Shown here in pieces: positions 16,575-28,329 of a stretch of 64,000 nucleotides of DNA. The stretch is taken from positions 85,501 through 149,500 of the forward strand of contig JAJFJQ010000046.1 in the NCBI GenBank assembly GCA_021773835.1, written 5' to 3'. Source of the DNA: Gammaproteobacteria bacterium. Lineage in GTDB: Bacteria > Pseudomonadota > Gammaproteobacteria > Ga0077536. The position numbers were made by a program, and so were the translations under genes. The notes beneath the pieces are model-generated. The model was not told the origin of the DNA, did no database searches, and saw only the letters and a program-made list of their open reading frames with translations. The first letter of the stretch is position 1, and each line of letters starts with the position of its first letter.

Positions 16575-16778
16575 CTAGTCGTTCGCGTTGGCTATCCGTT
16601 CGGACCCGTCATCCTGCTCTTGTTGGATCCGCTGATATATCTCTTCGCGGTGGACTGCAACCTCTTTTGGCGCATCGACACCGATTCGAACTTGGTTCCC
16701 CTTGATCCCAAGCACCGTGACGTTGACATCGTCTCCTATCATTAGGGACTCACCAACCCGTCTGGTTAGTATTAGCAT
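16575..16778 (-). CDS. csrA: Carbon storage regulator CsrA
   Basis: 67 residues beginning [18 protein letters not shown], the invariant CsrA start, with [17 protein letters not shown] carrying the RNA-binding strand and Arg/Glu at the C-terminal side. CsrA dimers bind GGA motifs in mRNA leaders to block or permit translation of genes for carbon flux, motility and biofilm. ATG 16778 is preceded by TTGGAGG, itself a possible CsrA site in its own leader. It lies downstream of lysC and upstream of tRNA-Ser. Confidence 0.97.
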   Translation of the reverse strand: MLILTRRVGESLMIGDDVNVTVLGIKGNQVRIGVDAPKEVAVHREEIYQRIQQEQDDGSERIANAND

Positions 16779-16964
16779 GCCCGACCTCCAAAATGTCTAT
16801 CGGCTGTAATTTTATTGTCAATCCATTCGGTTTCGTTTGACTGCATCCATGCATACTTCTTCGCGTTTAAGGTCCTCTACGTCCGCGATATTGTATCTGA
16901 GAGCCTTCGAGAAATCTTATAAAAAAGGTTAATTATTGGCCGGAAAACCCTCATTTACCGTCGT

Positions 16965-18182
16965 TCAGGCGTGCTCAAGCTGAAATTCCGAATGCAGCGT
17001 GCGCACCCCTAGTTCGGAGTACTTCTCGTCGACCACGACGGATATCTTGATTTCAGAGGTCGAAATCATCTGAATATTTATCGATTCATTGGCCAGGGCC
17101 GCAAACATACGGCTGGCGATACCGGCATGAGAGCGCATGCCGACCCCAACAACGGAAATCTTTGCGATTTTATTATCGCCCTCAATGGCCCGAGCCCCGA
17201 GTTCCGCCGAGATTTTCTCCAAGATCGATATCGTCGTGTCGAAATCATTTCGATGGACGGTAAAGGTAAAATCCGTCGTTCCGTCATCGCCCACATTCTG
17301 TACGATCATATCGACTTCAATATTTGCCTCTGCAACTGGGCCTAAGATTGTGCTCGCGACACCCGGCCGATCGGGGACGCCAAGCATGGTTAATTTTGCT
17401 TCATCCCGATTTAGGGTGACACCAGACAGCAGTGCTTCTTCCATAATGTTCTCCTCCGACGTAATCAGCGTGCCCGGACCATCCTCGAACGAAGACAATA
17501 CGCGCAGCGCAACTCGGTATTTACTGGCGAACTCGACGGAACGAATTTGCAATACCTTGGCACCGAGACTCGCCATCTCCAGCATCTCTTCGTAAGTAAT
17601 TCTATCGAGCCGCCGGGCGTCAGCTACGAGGCGCGGATCGGTGGTGTAGACACCGTCTACGTCGGTGTAGATCTGACACTCATCGGCCTTGAGCGCGGCC
17701 GCTATTGCCACGGCGGTAGTATCGGAACCACCGCGACCAAGGGTTGTGATGTCACCGCTTTCGCTCATGCCTTGAAATCCCGCGACAACGACAACTTCCC
17801 CCTCGCTGAGCGCCGTATTTATTCTTTTCGTATCAATGTTGGTGATGCGCGCTTTGTTATGAGCGGCGTCGGTTGTTATGCGGACCTGTGACCCCGTTAA
17901 AGAACGCGCGCGGACGTCGAGCGCTTGCAATGCCAAGACCAACAGCGCAATGGTGACCTGCTCGCCGGTTGATAGCAGTACGTCTAATTCTCGCCCTTTT
18001 GGGTTTTTAACAATCTCATTCGCTAGACTGAGTAATCGATCGGTTTCACCGGCCATCGCCGAGACCACAACGATAACTTGATCACCGCGCTGTCGAGAAT
18101 CTCGCACGCGCCGGGCAACCGCGGCGATCCGCTCGGGATCGGCGACCGAGGTGCCACCAAATTTTTGCACCAGGAGACCCAT
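16965..18182 (-). CDS. lysC: Aspartate kinase, monofunctional
   Basis: 405 residues. It starts LLVQKFGGTSVADPERI, the kinase phosphate-binding motif, and has GRGGSDTTAVAIA and the regulatory C-terminal half with two ACT domains (about residues 260-405, including GVGMRSHAGIASRMFAALA and NIQMISTSEIKISVVV). It catalyses the first step from aspartate to lysine, threonine and methionine. No homoserine dehydrogenase domain is attached. The 81-base gap to alaS is too short for a lysine riboswitch, and none is seen. Confidence 0.96.
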   Translation of the reverse strand: MGLLVQKFGGTSVADPERIAAVARRVRDSRQRGDQVIVVVSAMAGETDRLLSLANEIVKNPKGRELDVLLSTGEQVTIALLVLALQALDVRARSLTGSQVRITTDAAHNKARITNIDTKRINTALSEGEVVVVAGFQGMSESGDITTLGRGGSDTTAVAIAAALKADECQIYTDVDGVYTTDPRLVADARRLDRITYEEMLEMASLGAKVLQIRSVEFASKYRVALRVLSSFEDGPGTLITSEENIMEEALLSGVTLNRDEAKLTMLGVPDRPGVASTILGPVAEANIEVDMIVQNVGDDGTTDFTFTVHRNDFDTTISILEKISAELGARAIEGDNKIAKISVVGVGMRSHAGIASRMFAALANESINIQMISTSEIKISVVVDEKYSELGVRTLHSEFQLEHA

Positions 18183-18263
18183 GAAAACTATCCAATAAAA
18201 AATCTTAACGAGATCACGGTTTCAGTTGCCAAACCGCAGTCGAACGAATGACCTCTACAATTG

Positions 18264-20882
18264 TCATCCAACCTGTTCTTCAACCCACCCGACGACACTT
18301 GCGAGCGCCGTATCCAGTTTACTCGGGTCATCGCCACCGGCCTGAGCCATATCCGGGCGTCCACCGCCCTTGCCGCCAACTTGACCGGCTACATAGTTGA
18401 CCAGCTTCCCGGCAGCCATGCGCGACGTGAGATCTTTAGTTACCCCAGCAATTAATCGGACTTTGTCGTTCTCAACGGTCGCGAGCACAATCACCGCCGC
18501 AGACAATCGATCTTTCAGACCGTCCATAGTGCTACGCAGTGTCGCCATGTCGGCACCGTCGATAGCCTGGCTAATCACGTGGATATCACCGACCATCGTG
18601 GCGCTAGTGCTGAGATCCCCACTTGCCTGACCGGCAAGGCGACCTTTTAAGGCCTGGATTTCTTTGTCCTGAGCACGAATACGCTCGCCCAAACCCGCCA
18701 CTCTCTGTTCCACCTGATCAATTGGCGCCTTAACGAGGTCGGCGATAGCGTGCAGGTCGCGCAGGTTCGCCTGCACATGGTCGAGGGCCCGCGTACCCGT
18801 GACCGCCTCGATCCGCCGGATCCCCGCGGCAATACCACTTTCTGAGAGCACCTTGAATAAACCGATATCGCCCGTGCGCGAGGCATGGGTGCCGCCGCAA
18901 AGTTCGACTGAAAACGAACCCATGCGCAAGACTCGTACTTCATCTGTGTACTTCTCGCCGAATAAGGCCATTGCGCCGCTGTCGATCGCTTGTTGGTACG
19001 GCATAAGATCAATCTCGATGGCGATGTTTTCGCGGATCTTCTCATTGACCAATTGCTCGATCTGCTGCAATTGCTCGTCGCTAACCGGATCCGAATGCGA
19101 AAAATCGAAGCGAAGGCGGTCGGGGTCGACTAAGGAGCCTTTTTGCACAACGTGGGTACCCAAAACGAGCCTCAGTGCAGCGTGCAATAAATGCGTGGCG
19201 GAGTGATTGAGCCGGGTCGCTTGACGGCGATCCGTTTCGACTACCGCGGTAACTTTATCGTCGACCTGTAGCGTTCCAGCCTCCATTTTGCCAAGGTGCA
19301 AGATCACACCATCCTGGTTCTGGGCATCGCTTACGGAAAATTCTGCGCCGTCGGTGGCGATTATTCCTTGGTCCCCGATCTGCCCGCCGGATTCCGCATA
19401 GAAAGGCGTCGTCGCCAGCACAACGACCGCCGCTTCGCCCGCATTAACCGAGGTCACCAATTCACCATCGACAAATAAGCCAGCGACATCCGCAGCGACT
19501 TCGGTATTTTCGTATCCACAAAATGCTTGCTCGATTTCAAGTTCTGCTAGGGCGGCGGCGTTTATCGCCGTGGACGTGTCCGCATTCGCGAAGCGACTCG
19601 CGGCGCGTGCGCGTTCCCGCTGAGCGTCCATCGCCGCAGCATATCCCTCCATATCGATTTCTAGGCCGCGCTCGCGCGCGATGTCAGCGGTCAAGTCGAC
19701 CGGAAATCCATAAGTATCGTTGAGCTTAAACGCGACTTCGCCCGGAATCGTTTGACCCTTAAGACCACTCACAGCCGATTCGAATATGACCAGTCCCTGC
19801 TCTAAGGTTTCGGCAAAGCGCTCTTCTTCTCGATGCAGGGTTTTCTCAATTTGCGCGCGTGCGGCGCCAAGTTCCGGCACCGCCTCCCCCATTTGATTCT
19901 CGAGTGCGGCGACCAGTTGGTAAAAGAACGGCTCGGTAGTCCCTAATTTATTCCCGTGACGGAGCGCTCGGCGAATAATTCGGCGCAGCACGTAGCCCCG
20001 ACCCTCGTTCGACGGGTTGACCCCATCCATGATTAAAAACGCACATGAGCGGATGTGATCAGCGAGCACTCTGAGCGACGTAATTTCGGGATCCTTCGCC
20101 GGTACGGTCTCACGCACGGCATCGATAAGGCCACGAAAAAGGTCGATATCGTAGTTGTTATGCACGCCCTGTAGAACGGCTGCCATGCGTTCTAATCCCA
20201 TCCCGGTGTCAACAGACGGCTTCGGGATCGGCGTTAAATTGCCGTCAGCGTCACGGTCGTATTGCATGAATACGAGGTTCCAGATCTCTACAAAGCGATC
20301 ACCGTCCTCGTCAGCCGTGCCTGGGGGACCACCTGGAATATCCCGCCCATGGTCGTAAAAAATTTCCGAACACGGACCGCATGGCCCGGTGTCGCCCATC
20401 ATCCAAAAGTTATCTTTTTCGCCGCACCGAGAAAGTCGATCGGGGTTAACGCCGATGTGTCGTATCCAGATGTCGGCCGCTTCCTCGTCATCCTCAAATA
20501 CCGTGACCCAGAGTTTCTCGGGAGCCAGTTGAAATCGTTCGGTGAGTAACTCCCACGCGAATTCGATCGCTTCACGCTTAAAGTACTCACCAAAACTAAA
20601 GTTGCCGAGCATCTCGAAAAAGGTGTGATGCCGGGCGGTGTAGCCCACATTGTCGAGATCGTTATGCTTTCCACCCGCGCGCACACAACGTTGGCTCGTC
20701 GTCGCCCGCTTGAAACCGAGGTCGTGGCGCCCGAGAAACACATCTTTAAATTGCACCATGCCGGCATTGGTGAACAACAATGACGGATCATTACCCGGGA
20801 CGAGCGAACTACTAGGAACTAGGGTATGTCCCTTGCGTTCGAAGTAGGCAAGAAATTCACGTCGAATTTCTGAGGTTTTCAT
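18264..20882 (-). CDS. alaS: Alanyl-tRNA synthetase
   Basis: 872 residues, full length. Class II catalytic core at the N-terminus ([48 protein letters not shown]). The editing domain carries [13 protein letters not shown] and [13 protein letters not shown], the zinc/hydrolysis residues that remove Ser and Gly from tRNA-Ala. The C-Ala domain ends with a glycine-rich [15 protein letters not shown] motif. It sits 30 bases downstream of recX on the same strand. Confidence 0.98.
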   Translation of the reverse strand: MKTSEIRREFLAYFERKGHTLVPSSSLVPGNDPSLLFTNAGMVQFKDVFLGRHDLGFKRATTSQRCVRAGGKHNDLDNVGYTARHHTFFEMLGNFSFGEYFKREAIEFAWELLTERFQLAPEKLWVTVFEDDEEAADIWIRHIGVNPDRLSRCGEKDNFWMMGDTGPCGPCSEIFYDHGRDIPGGPPGTADEDGDRFVEIWNLVFMQYDRDADGNLTPIPKPSVDTGMGLERMAAVLQGVHNNYDIDLFRGLIDAVRETVPAKDPEITSLRVLADHIRSCAFLIMDGVNPSNEGRGYVLRRIIRRALRHGNKLGTTEPFFYQLVAALENQMGEAVPELGAARAQIEKTLHREEERFAETLEQGLVIFESAVSGLKGQTIPGEVAFKLNDTYGFPVDLTADIARERGLEIDMEGYAAAMDAQRERARAASRFANADTSTAINAAALAELEIEQAFCGYENTEVAADVAGLFVDGELVTSVNAGEAAVVVLATTPFYAESGGQIGDQGIIATDGAEFSVSDAQNQDGVILHLGKMEAGTLQVDDKVTAVVETDRRQATRLNHSATHLLHAALRLVLGTHVVQKGSLVDPDRLRFDFSHSDPVSDEQLQQIEQLVNEKIRENIAIEIDLMPYQQAIDSGAMALFGEKYTDEVRVLRMGSFSVELCGGTHASRTGDIGLFKVLSESGIAAGIRRIEAVTGTRALDHVQANLRDLHAIADLVKAPIDQVEQRVAGLGERIRAQDKEIQALKGRLAGQASGDLSTSATMVGDIHVISQAIDGADMATLRSTMDGLKDRLSAAVIVLATVENDKVRLIAGVTKDLTSRMAAGKLVNYVAGQVGGKGGGRPDMAQAGGDDPSKLDTALASVVGWVEEQVG

Positions 20883-20912
20883 CGGCGGTCCAACAGCATT
20901 TCGATACTCGGT

Positions 20913-21371
20913 CTACGCGATAGGATCTGAATTCAACACACCTGCGATCTGGTCACTGGTAAATCCCCGATACTGCAGAAAGCGGGCCTGTTTTGCGTGC
21001 TCAGCGAAATTCGCTGCAGCACTGCTAAATTTCTTCCGCCAAACTGCTTCGACCCGCTCGCCCCAATCGATATCAAGCGCTTCGAAGGAGAGTGCAACAA
21101 GCGCTTCGTCGACTCCGCGCTGGCGTAATTCCGCGCGGATTTTCATCGGACCGTAGCCGCGTCCAGCACGGTAATTTATATAGGATTCGGCAAAACGCCC
21201 ATCGTCTTGCAAGCGCTCTGCCGTCAAGCGGGTGAGCTGAATCTCAATCTCGGATGCGGCGAATCCTTTGGCCGCTAGCTTTCGTTTGAGCTCTAGGAAG
21301 CTATGCTCACGACGTGCAAGCGCGGCGATCGCGACATCGCGTATGCGCCGCGCCGCATCCTCATCACTCAG
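20913..21371 (-). CDS. recX: Regulatory protein RecX, apparent CTG start
   Basis: RecX binds RecA filaments and limits their growth. The frame holds the family pattern: [18 protein letters not shown], then [25 protein letters not shown] and RQRGV, giving 152 residues, the normal RecX length. The first ATG/GTG/TTG in frame (TTG 21227) would remove 48 conserved residues, and a TGA lies two codons upstream of CTG 21371. That CTG overlaps the recA stop (CTGA) and has GGAGGAGG seven bases upstream. I therefore call CTG as start; translational coupling to recA is likely. A base error turning ATG into CTG is the alternative. Confidence 0.88.
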   Translation of the reverse strand: MSDEDAARRIRDVAIAALARREHSFLELKRKLAAKGFAASEIEIQLTRLTAERLQDDGRFAESYINYRAGRGYGPMKIRAELRQRGVDEALVALSFEALDIDWGERVEAVWRKKFSSAAANFAEHAKQARFLQYRGFTSDQIAGVLNSDPIA

Positions 21372-22429
21372 GCTTCAGCCTCCTCCGGCTCCATCGGTTC
21401 GGCCGACTCTTCCGACGCTTCGCTGTCAACGTCCTCGAGTTTAGGCAGGGCTATCGCCCTGATCCCGGCGTCGATTTCCGCAGCCATCTCCTTGTTCTCC
21501 TTCAACAACATGCGCACGTTTTCCTTACCCTGCCCCAAGCGTTCTCCATTGTAGCTATACCAGGCACCGGTTTTTTCAACCAATCCATGGAGGACGCCGA
21601 GTTCAACGAGTTCGCTTTCGATCGAGATCCCTTCGTTGTACAAGATATCGAAGTTCGCTTGTTTAAACGGCGGCGCGACTTTGTTTTTAACGACCTTGAC
21701 CCGGGTTTCGTTGCCAATGACCTCGTCCCCACGTTTCAGCGATCCGGTACGACGGATGTCCAATCGCACAGAGGAGTAGAACTTCAGAGCGTTACCGCCG
21801 GTCGTCGTCTCCGGGCTACCGAACATGACACCTATCTTCATTCGTATCTGGTTGATAAAAATGACTAAGGTGTTGGTGCGTTTGATATTGCCGGTCAACT
21901 TGCGCAACGCCTGCGACATCAATCTTGCCTGCAAGCCGACATGGTGGTCACCCATATCACCTTCGATTTCTGCCTTCGGCGTTAATGCCGCTACCGAATC
22001 TACAATGACGATATCCACCGCGCCTGAGCGCACGAGCATGTCGGTGATTTCAAGCGCTTGCTCGCCATGGTCAGGCTGCGAGACCAAAAGGTCTTCGATT
22101 GTGACTCCTAGCTTTTCTGCATATTGCGGGTCAAGCGCGTGCTCGGCGTCGACGAAGGCAGCGGTACCGCCTTGTTTTTGAATTTCGGCAACGACGTGCA
22201 ACGCGAGTGTGGTCTTACCCGATGACTCCGGTCCGTAGACTTCTACGACCCGGCCTTTCGGCATGCCACCGATCCCGAGCGCAATGTCGAGACTAAGCGA
22301 GCCGGTCGATACGACTTCGACATCTCGCAGCGCGCCGGGGTCCCCCATGCGCATGATTGATCCCGTGCCGAATTGTTTTTCAATTTGTGCAAGCGCCGCT
22401 CCTAGCGCTTTTTGGCGGTTTTCGTCCAT
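21368..22429 (-). CDS. recA: Recombinase RecA
   Basis: 353 residues. Walker A GPESSGKT is at residues 66-73. Loop and DNA-binding segments ([26 protein letters not shown]) and the acidic C-terminal tail are present. RecA forms filaments on single-stranded DNA for homologous recombination and triggers LexA self-cleavage. The recX gene overlaps its stop. I see no CTGT-N8-ACAG LexA box in the 260 bases upstream, so control may use a divergent box or a promoter further up. Confidence 0.99.
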   Translation of the reverse strand: MDENRQKALGAALAQIEKQFGTGSIMRMGDPGALRDVEVVSTGSLSLDIALGIGGMPKGRVVEVYGPESSGKTTLALHVVAEIQKQGGTAAFVDAEHALDPQYAEKLGVTIEDLLVSQPDHGEQALEITDMLVRSGAVDIVIVDSVAALTPKAEIEGDMGDHHVGLQARLMSQALRKLTGNIKRTNTLVIFINQIRMKIGVMFGSPETTTGGNALKFYSSVRLDIRRTGSLKRGDEVIGNETRVKVVKNKVAPPFKQANFDILYNEGISIESELVELGVLHGLVEKTGAWYSYNGERLGQGKENVRMLLKENKEMAAEIDAGIRAIALPKLEDVDSEASEESAEPMEPEEAEA

Positions 22430-22689
22430 TGATTTTCCCCCGCAGGTCTACCAGCGTTAATAGAGACCCCCAACCTTGTTTTTTGGCTTTTTCGCCGAGT
22501 GGTCAGGGTATCTTGTGAAGTATCGATTATCGCACAATTGCCGCTATCGTTTAATCGGCGCGGGCGAATATTTCGGCTCGGATCCGGAGACAACTGAAGC
22601 AAAGGAAAAATTGTCGAAGCACCGAGGACAGCGGGTTTATTTGACCGCAAAACGGTCTCCGCCGGTGCGATTTCGACCCGCTTGACGCT

Positions 22690-23202
22690 TTATGGCGTCG
22701 CCACCGCACCTGCTAGCTCTAACAAGCCATCGAAGGCCACGGCGACGGTTTGCGCACGAATGCTTCGCCGATCGCCGTCGAAGCACACCACCCGACTGAC
22801 CGGGTCACTATTCTTTGTGCACCAGCCGAAGCACACCGTACCAACTGGCTTATCGGCAGTGCCACCATCTGGTCCGGCGATCCCGGTGACCGAGACGGCT
22901 ATTTCAACCCCGGCTGTAGTTAATGCGCCGTAGGCCATTTCTCGGGCGACTTCAACGCTGACCGCACCATAATTCAACAGACTAGATTCAGCGACCCCGA
23001 GGACCTCCATCTTGGCTCGATTGGAATACGTCACAAAGCCGCGATCGAACCAAGCAGAACTGCCTGAGATCGCCGTAGCTGTCTGTGCGATCCAACCGCC
23101 GGTGCAGGATTCGGCCGTCACCAACGACCAAGTTCGTTCAATTAATAGCTCGCCCAAACGTTGCGCTAGGGACTCCAACTGGTACTGGTCGTTTTCAGCC
23201 AT
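22690..23202 (-). CDS. pncC: CinA-type nicotinamide-nucleotide amidase PncC
   Basis: 170 residues from ATG 23202, the usual start just before LAQRLGELL. TAESCTGGWIAQ holds the catalytic serine region, and SVTGIAGPDGGTADKPVGTV the conserved loop of the CinA C-terminal domain. The enzyme deamidates nicotinamide mononucleotide back to nicotinate mononucleotide for NAD recycling. Position just upstream of recA is standard in gammaproteobacteria. It starts 4 bases after the tadA stop, suggesting co-transcription. Confidence 0.93.
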   Translation of the reverse strand: MAENDQYQLESLAQRLGELLIERTWSLVTAESCTGGWIAQTATAISGSSAWFDRGFVTYSNRAKMEVLGVAESSLLNYGAVSVEVAREMAYGALTTAGVEIAVSVTGIAGPDGGTADKPVGTVCFGWCTKNSDPVSRVVCFDGDRRSIRAQTVAVAFDGLLELAGAVATP

Positions 23203-23206
23203 CGGA

Positions 23207-23680
23207 TCAACGCCGTTCGCGAAAGAAGGTTTGTAGCAGTGCAGCGCATAAACGCTCCGACACGCCGCCGGTAACTTCCACCCGGTGATTGAACTGCGCT
23301 TGGTCCAACACATCAATCACACTCCCGGCGGCACCAGAATTCGGGTCATATGCACCGAAAATCAATCGCCTAATTCGGGCGTGCAACATGGCACCGCTGC
23401 ACATCGCACAGGGCTCTAGGGTGACGTAAAGATCCGCTTTGTTAAGGCGATAATTCCCTTGAAATTGGGCTGCCGCGCGCAAGGCGATAATTTCCGCATG
23501 CGCGCTCGGATCAGTATCTGCGATGGGCCGATTAGAACCTTCGCCAATGATCTCACCCTCGCATACCACAACCGCGCCAACCGGGACTTCGCCCGCCGCT
23601 GCGCCCGCCTCTGCCAAGCGCAGCGCGTGCGCCATCCACCGCTCGTGTTCGCCGAGAACTGAGCTGTTGTGCGAGACCAC
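23207..23680 (-). CDS. tadA: tRNA-specific adenosine deaminase TadA
   Basis: 157 residues from GTG 23680, which has a G-rich ribosome binding stretch (GGGGGCGG) upstream and places the catalytic domain at the usual distance. Other GTG codons at 23707 and 23686 are possible. The zinc site is AHAEIIAL (His, and Glu as proton shuttle) with EPCAMCSGAM. TadA converts the wobble adenosine of tRNA-Arg(ACG) to inosine. It lies 28 bases downstream of guaA and just before pncC. Confidence 0.93.
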   Translation of the reverse strand: MVSHNSSVLGEHERWMAHALRLAEAGAAAGEVPVGAVVVCEGEIIGEGSNRPIADTDPSAHAEIIALRAAAQFQGNYRLNKADLYVTLEPCAMCSGAMLHARIRRLIFGAYDPNSGAAGSVIDVLDQAQFNHRVEVTGGVSERLCAALLQTFFRERR

Positions 23681-23708
23681 ATTCACCGCCCCCACTGCAG
23701 AGACCACG

Positions 23709-25322
23709 CTATTCCCATTCAATGGTCGCCGGTGGCTTACCCGAAATATCGTAGGCAACCCGCGAAATACCGTCGACTTCATTAATGATCCGAAGCGACA
23801 CCTCATCCAAAAACTCATAGGGCAAATGGGCCCAGCGCGCCGTCATAAAATCAATCGTCTCCACTGCACGAAGGGCGATAACAAAATCGTGACGCCGCGC
23901 GTCGCCTTGAACACCTACCGATTTCACCGGTAAGAATACGGCGAATGCTTGACTAACCGAGTCGTACAAATCCCAACGTCGCAATGCGTCGATAAATATC
24001 GCATCCGCTTGGCGCAGCATATCGGCATATTGTTTGCTCACTGCGCCCAATATGCGCACACCGAGACCCGGCCCGGGAAACGGATGCCGGTAGACCATCT
24101 CCGCGGGCAACCCAAGTTCCAAACCTAGTTTGCGAACCTCGTCTTTAAAAAGCTCACGTAGCGGTTCGATCAACTTCAGATCCATATTCGCCGGCAATCC
24201 GCCAACATTATGGTGCGATTTGATCACATGCGCTTTGCCGGTACCGGCACCCGCCGACTCGATCACATCGGGATAAATCGTGCCTTGCGCGAGCCAATTC
24301 ACATCGTCAAGTTGCCGCGCCTGCTGTTCAAAGACCTCGATGAAAACACGGCCGATGATTTTGCGTTTCGCCTCGGGGTCTTCAACCCCGGTAAGCGCTG
24401 ACAAAAAGCGTTCCTCGGCATCGACTCTGATGACATTCACACCCATGTGTCGATCGAATGTCGCCATCACGTCATCGGCTTCGTTGTGCCGCAATAATCC
24501 ATTGTCGACGAACACACATACAAGCTGCGAGCCAATTGCCTTGTGTAGCAGCGCCGCTACAACCGAAGAATCCACACCGCCGGAGAGGCCCAACAAAACA
24601 GTCTCATTACCGACCAGTCCGCGAACGGCATCGATCGCGTCCGTAGATATATTCGACGCGGTCCACAACCCGTCACATCCGCAGATGTCATGCACAAAGC
24701 GACTCAAGATTGCCGCACCTTGGGTGGTGTGCGTTACTTCGGGATGAAATTGGAGTCCGTAGAAACCCCGTTCCTCATCGGCAATGCCGGCGATCGGCGC
24801 ACTATCCGTAGAGGCGATCAGCTTGAAGCCTGGCGGCAAGTTGGTCACGTGATCGCCATGGCTCATCCATACATCGAGTAGACCGTGACCTGCCTCATTT
24901 TTTTCATCCTCAACATCGCGCAGCAGGCGGCTATGACCACGTGCACGAACCTGTGCATAGCCAAATTCGCGCAACGACGAACTCTCGACAGCGCCGCCCA
25001 GTTGGCTTGCCATCGTTTGCATGCCGTAACAAATTCCAAGTATCGGTACACCCATTTCGAAAACCGAGGCCGGCGCGGCATATCCGCTGACGACGGTTAC
25101 CGACTCGGGGCCACCGGATAATATGATCCCTTTCGCACCAAAACTTGTGATCGCAGATGGCGTTAAATCATGCGGTTTGATTTCGCAGTAAACACCTGCT
25201 TCACGCACACGCCGCGCGATCAATTGGGTGTATTGAGAACCAAAATCGAGGATCAGGATGCGGTCGGCATGGATATCCTGGTTTGACGATGGTATCGAAT
25301 TTTGCGGCACCAGGGCTTCCAC
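23709..25322 (-). CDS. guaA: GMP synthase (glutamine-hydrolysing)
   Basis: 537 residues from GTG 25322, 13 bases after the guaB stop; a second GTG at 25310 is also plausible. The N-terminal class I amidotransferase domain starts [21 protein letters not shown] and has the Cys nucleophile in GICYGMQ and the His-Glu pair in GLQFHPEV. The ATP-pyrophosphatase domain has [10 protein letters not shown]. The C-terminal dimerisation domain ends KPPATIEWE, the family's closing motif. It makes GMP from XMP. Confidence 0.97.
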   Translation of the reverse strand: MEALVPQNSIPSSNQDIHADRILILDFGSQYTQLIARRVREAGVYCEIKPHDLTPSAITSFGAKGIILSGGPESVTVVSGYAAPASVFEMGVPILGICYGMQTMASQLGGAVESSSLREFGYAQVRARGHSRLLRDVEDEKNEAGHGLLDVWMSHGDHVTNLPPGFKLIASTDSAPIAGIADEERGFYGLQFHPEVTHTTQGAAILSRFVHDICGCDGLWTASNISTDAIDAVRGLVGNETVLLGLSGGVDSSVVAALLHKAIGSQLVCVFVDNGLLRHNEADDVMATFDRHMGVNVIRVDAEERFLSALTGVEDPEAKRKIIGRVFIEVFEQQARQLDDVNWLAQGTIYPDVIESAGAGTGKAHVIKSHHNVGGLPANMDLKLIEPLRELFKDEVRKLGLELGLPAEMVYRHPFPGPGLGVRILGAVSKQYADMLRQADAIFIDALRRWDLYDSVSQAFAVFLPVKSVGVQGDARRHDFVIALRAVETIDFMTARWAHLPYEFLDEVSLRIINEVDGISRVAYDISGKPPATIEWE

Positions 25323-25335
25323 AGTTGGAGACCTA

Positions 25336-26799
25336 TCAGTCGAGGCGGTAATTCGGAGGTTCCTTGGTGATCTGCACGTCGTGCACATGGCTCTCGCGCA
25401 TACCCGCCGAAGAAACCCGTAGGAAACGCGGCTTCGTGCGAAACTCTTCGATGTCTCGACAACCTGTATAGCCCATGGCAGCGCGCAAGCCACCGAGCAT
25501 CTGGTGGACGATAGCGCTGAGCGGGCCTTTGTACGGAACGCGCCCCTCGATCCCCTCCGGCACGAGCTTTTCTATTTCGCCGGCTTCCTGAAAATAGCGA
25601 TCCGAAGATCCGTGCGCTTGTGACATGGCACCGATGGATCCCATGCCACGATAAGATTTATATGAGCGGCCCTGATATAACTCGACATCACCCGGTGCCT
25701 CTTCGGTACCTGCAAACAGACTACCGATCATCACGGCGTGCGCGCCAGCGACGATAACCTTGGCGATATCGCCGGAATACCGGATCCCACCGTCGGATAT
25801 CAAGGGGACGCCGCTACCTTCGAGTTGTTTAGCCACATCCGCCACCGCGGTGATCTGTGGCACGCCAACCCCGGTCACGATCCTGGTCGTGCAAATCGAT
25901 CCTGGGCCAATGCCAACTTTCACCGCATCAACACCGGCTTCGCGCATCGCCTGTGCTGCAGCGCCACTCGCGATGTTACCGCCGATCACCTGAATATCCG
26001 GGTAGGTGGTTTTGATCCATTTAATCGTATCCAACACGCCCCTAGAGTGACCATGGGCTGTATCGACCACAACAACGTCGACGCCGGCGGTTATCAACGC
26101 GTCGACTCTTTCGTGGGTGCCGGCCGAGGTACCAACGGCAGCCCCAACCCGAAGTCTTTGATCTTGATCTTTGCAGGCGTTTGGAAATTCATCCGCCTTT
26201 TGCATGTCTTTCACCGTGATCATGCCACGCAGCTCGAAATCGTCGTTGATGACTAGTAGCTTCTCGATTCGGTGTTGGTGCAACAAACCAATCACTTCGT
26301 CTTTCTCTGCGTCTTCGCCAACCGTAACGAGCCGATCTTTTGGGGTCATGATCTCACTGACCGGCTCCGCGAAGCGGGTCTCAAAGCGAAGGTCGCGACT
26401 GGTGACGATACCGACCAAGTTGTCACCGACGACCACCGGCACGCCGGATATCCGGCGTTCGCGCGTCAACGCGAGCACCTCCCCAATGCTCATATCAGGC
26501 GCCACCGTGATCGGATCGCGGATCACGCCGCTTTCGAATTTTTTTACCTCCGACACATGCGCGACCTGATCGGCCATGGTCATATTCTTATGGATAATGC
26601 CAATCCCACCCTCCTGCGCGAGGGTGATCGCAAGCTTTGCTTCGGTAACGGTATCCATGGCCGCCGAAATTAACGGGATCTGAAGATCTATCTCCCGAGT
26701 AAGGCGGGTTCCGAGCGCCACTTCGCGGGGCAGAACCTCGGAGTAATCAGGCGCTAATAAGACGTCGTCAAAAGAGAGCGATTCGCCGGAAATGCGCAT
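25336..26799 (-). CDS. guaB: IMP dehydrogenase
   Basis: 487 residues from ATG 26799 ([17 protein letters not shown]). Two CBS domains are inserted after about residue 90 ([27 protein letters not shown] and a second copy). The catalytic loop is [20 protein letters not shown], with the active Cys, followed by [13 protein letters not shown] and the flap residues [10 protein letters not shown]. It oxidises IMP to XMP, the committed step of guanine nucleotide synthesis, and forms an operon with guaA. The 39-base gap to divergent xseA means their promoters overlap coding sequence. Confidence 0.98.
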   Translation of the reverse strand: MRISGESLSFDDVLLAPDYSEVLPREVALGTRLTREIDLQIPLISAAMDTVTEAKLAITLAQEGGIGIIHKNMTMADQVAHVSEVKKFESGVIRDPITVAPDMSIGEVLALTRERRISGVPVVVGDNLVGIVTSRDLRFETRFAEPVSEIMTPKDRLVTVGEDAEKDEVIGLLHQHRIEKLLVINDDFELRGMITVKDMQKADEFPNACKDQDQRLRVGAAVGTSAGTHERVDALITAGVDVVVVDTAHGHSRGVLDTIKWIKTTYPDIQVIGGNIASGAAAQAMREAGVDAVKVGIGPGSICTTRIVTGVGVPQITAVADVAKQLEGSGVPLISDGGIRYSGDIAKVIVAGAHAVMIGSLFAGTEEAPGDVELYQGRSYKSYRGMGSIGAMSQAHGSSDRYFQEAGEIEKLVPEGIEGRVPYKGPLSAIVHQMLGGLRAAMGYTGCRDIEEFRTKPRFLRVSSAGMRESHVHDVQITKEPPNYRLD

Positions 26800-26838
26800 G
26801 ATTGATTTGGATCTCTTAGAATGATGAGGCTGAATTAT

Positions 26839-28275
26839 ATGGGCTGGCCTGGCGCCGGTAAACGAATCTTGAGCGATCGATCTCAATTAGCTGTGGGTAG
26901 CACACCGGCGACCCGCGACATCTACACCGTTTCGCGCTTGAACCGCGAGGCCAGGACCCTGTTGGAGCGCGAGTTAGGTGCTGTGTGGATCGAGGGAGAA
27001 CTTTCAAATCTTGCGCGCCCTCGCTCCGGACACTGGTATTTCTCCCTCAAAGACGATGCCGCGCAAACCCGCTGTGCGATGTTTAAATCGCGAAACAAGC
27101 TGCTTGAGTTTGAACCGCGTGAAGGAAGTCACGTGATCGCCCGCGCGCGGGTTGGACTATATGAACCGCGGGGTGAATTTCAACTCATCGTCGAGCATAT
27201 GGAACCCGCCGGCGAGGGGGTGCTGCGGATAAAATTCGAGCAACTAAAAAGAAAACTGTCCGCCGAGGGCTTGTTTGCGATCGATATTAAGCAAGAACTC
27301 CCGGCCTGGCCAAACCGGATCGGGATCGTTACCTCCCCAAGTGGCGCGGCAATTCGAGATATCGTTACCGTTCTTGGCCGGCGTAATCCCGCGATCGAAG
27401 TCGTACTCTACCCCGCATCCGTACAAGGCGGTAATGCCGCACCGGAACTGGTGCGCGCAATCAAATTGGCGAACAAACGCACAGAGTGCGACATTCTCAT
27501 CGTCGGACGCGGCGGTGGCTCGCTTGAGGATTTGTGGGCGTTTAACGAAGAGCCGGTGGCCCGAGCAATTTTCGCCTCCGAGATTCCGGTGGTTTCCGCG
27601 GTCGGCCATGAGATCGATTTCACCATCGCAGACTTAGTCGCCGACGTCCGTGCACCGACGCCGTCGGCAAGTGCCGAGATATGCTCTCCTGATCGCGATG
27701 AGGCCCTGCGCGTTCTGGCTACCGTCGAACATCGGATCCATCAGGCGATGATTCGAAAAAATGCAGCGCTCGCAAACCAGTTGCGACACCTGCGCGCGCG
27801 CTTACAGCATCCGGGGCGACAACTCGAACAGTATCATCAACGCATCGATGAACTCATGCAGCGCCTACCCGCAGCTTTATTAACTGGCATCCAACTGCAA
27901 CATCGTTCACTAGCGACTTTGCGTGCACGCATTGCGGCATGCGACCCAAAGTCTCGCATCACCCACTATACGGATCGCGTTGCCGACAACCGGCGTCGTT
28001 TGGTCGCCGCTATGCGGACAAGCGCTACCGCACGCCAAGCAACACTTGATGAGTGCGTCCGTGCTTTGCGCGCGATTAGCCCACTGGCGACTTTGCAACG
28101 CGGCTACGCCATTGTTACGAGTGCCGATGGCACAATCGCGCGGGATGCAAATAAATTTCAGCCGGGCGATAGGGTATCGGCGAGATTAGCCAAAGGCCGG
28201 CTTGGACTCAACGTCGAAGAAATTGAGAACGAACCAGTAACCGACGTAACGACGGCACACGATAGTAAGCTATAG
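26839..28275 (+). CDS. xseA: Exodeoxyribonuclease VII large subunit
   Basis: 478 residues from ATG 26839, which has GAGG about nine bases upstream; the ATG codons at 26821 and 26824 would overlap that site. N-terminal OB fold ([40 protein letters not shown]), then the catalytic core ([58 protein letters not shown]). A long coiled coil and a closing [10 protein letters not shown] domain follow. With XseB it degrades single-stranded DNA to oligonucleotides. Confidence 0.97.
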   Translation: MGWPGAGKRILSDRSQLAVGSTPATRDIYTVSRLNREARTLLERELGAVWIEGELSNLARPRSGHWYFSLKDDAAQTRCAMFKSRNKLLEFEPREGSHVIARARVGLYEPRGEFQLIVEHMEPAGEGVLRIKFEQLKRKLSAEGLFAIDIKQELPAWPNRIGIVTSPSGAAIRDIVTVLGRRNPAIEVVLYPASVQGGNAAPELVRAIKLANKRTECDILIVGRGGGSLEDLWAFNEEPVARAIFASEIPVVSAVGHEIDFTIADLVADVRAPTPSASAEICSPDRDEALRVLATVEHRIHQAMIRKNAALANQLRHLRARLQHPGRQLEQYHQRIDELMQRLPAALLTGIQLQHRSLATLRARIAACDPKSRITHYTDRVADNRRRLVAAMRTSATARQATLDECVRALRAISPLATLQRGYAIVTSADGTIARDANKFQPGDRVSARLAKGRLGLNVEEIENEPVTDVTTAHDSKL

Positions 28276-28329
28276 ACGAAGTGGTAGATCCCTTATGGCT
28301 ATGTCAATCGTTGGCGAGGCTCGACAGCG

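Noticed and set aside
16793..16821. TTGACA with a TAGACA-like box as a csrA promoter
   Set aside because: Transcription would begin at or inside the ribosome binding site, leaving almost no leader, and the -10 matches poorly.
18183..18263. Lysine riboswitch before lysC
   Set aside because: The 81-base gap to alaS is too short for the known lysine aptamer and no matching structure is seen.
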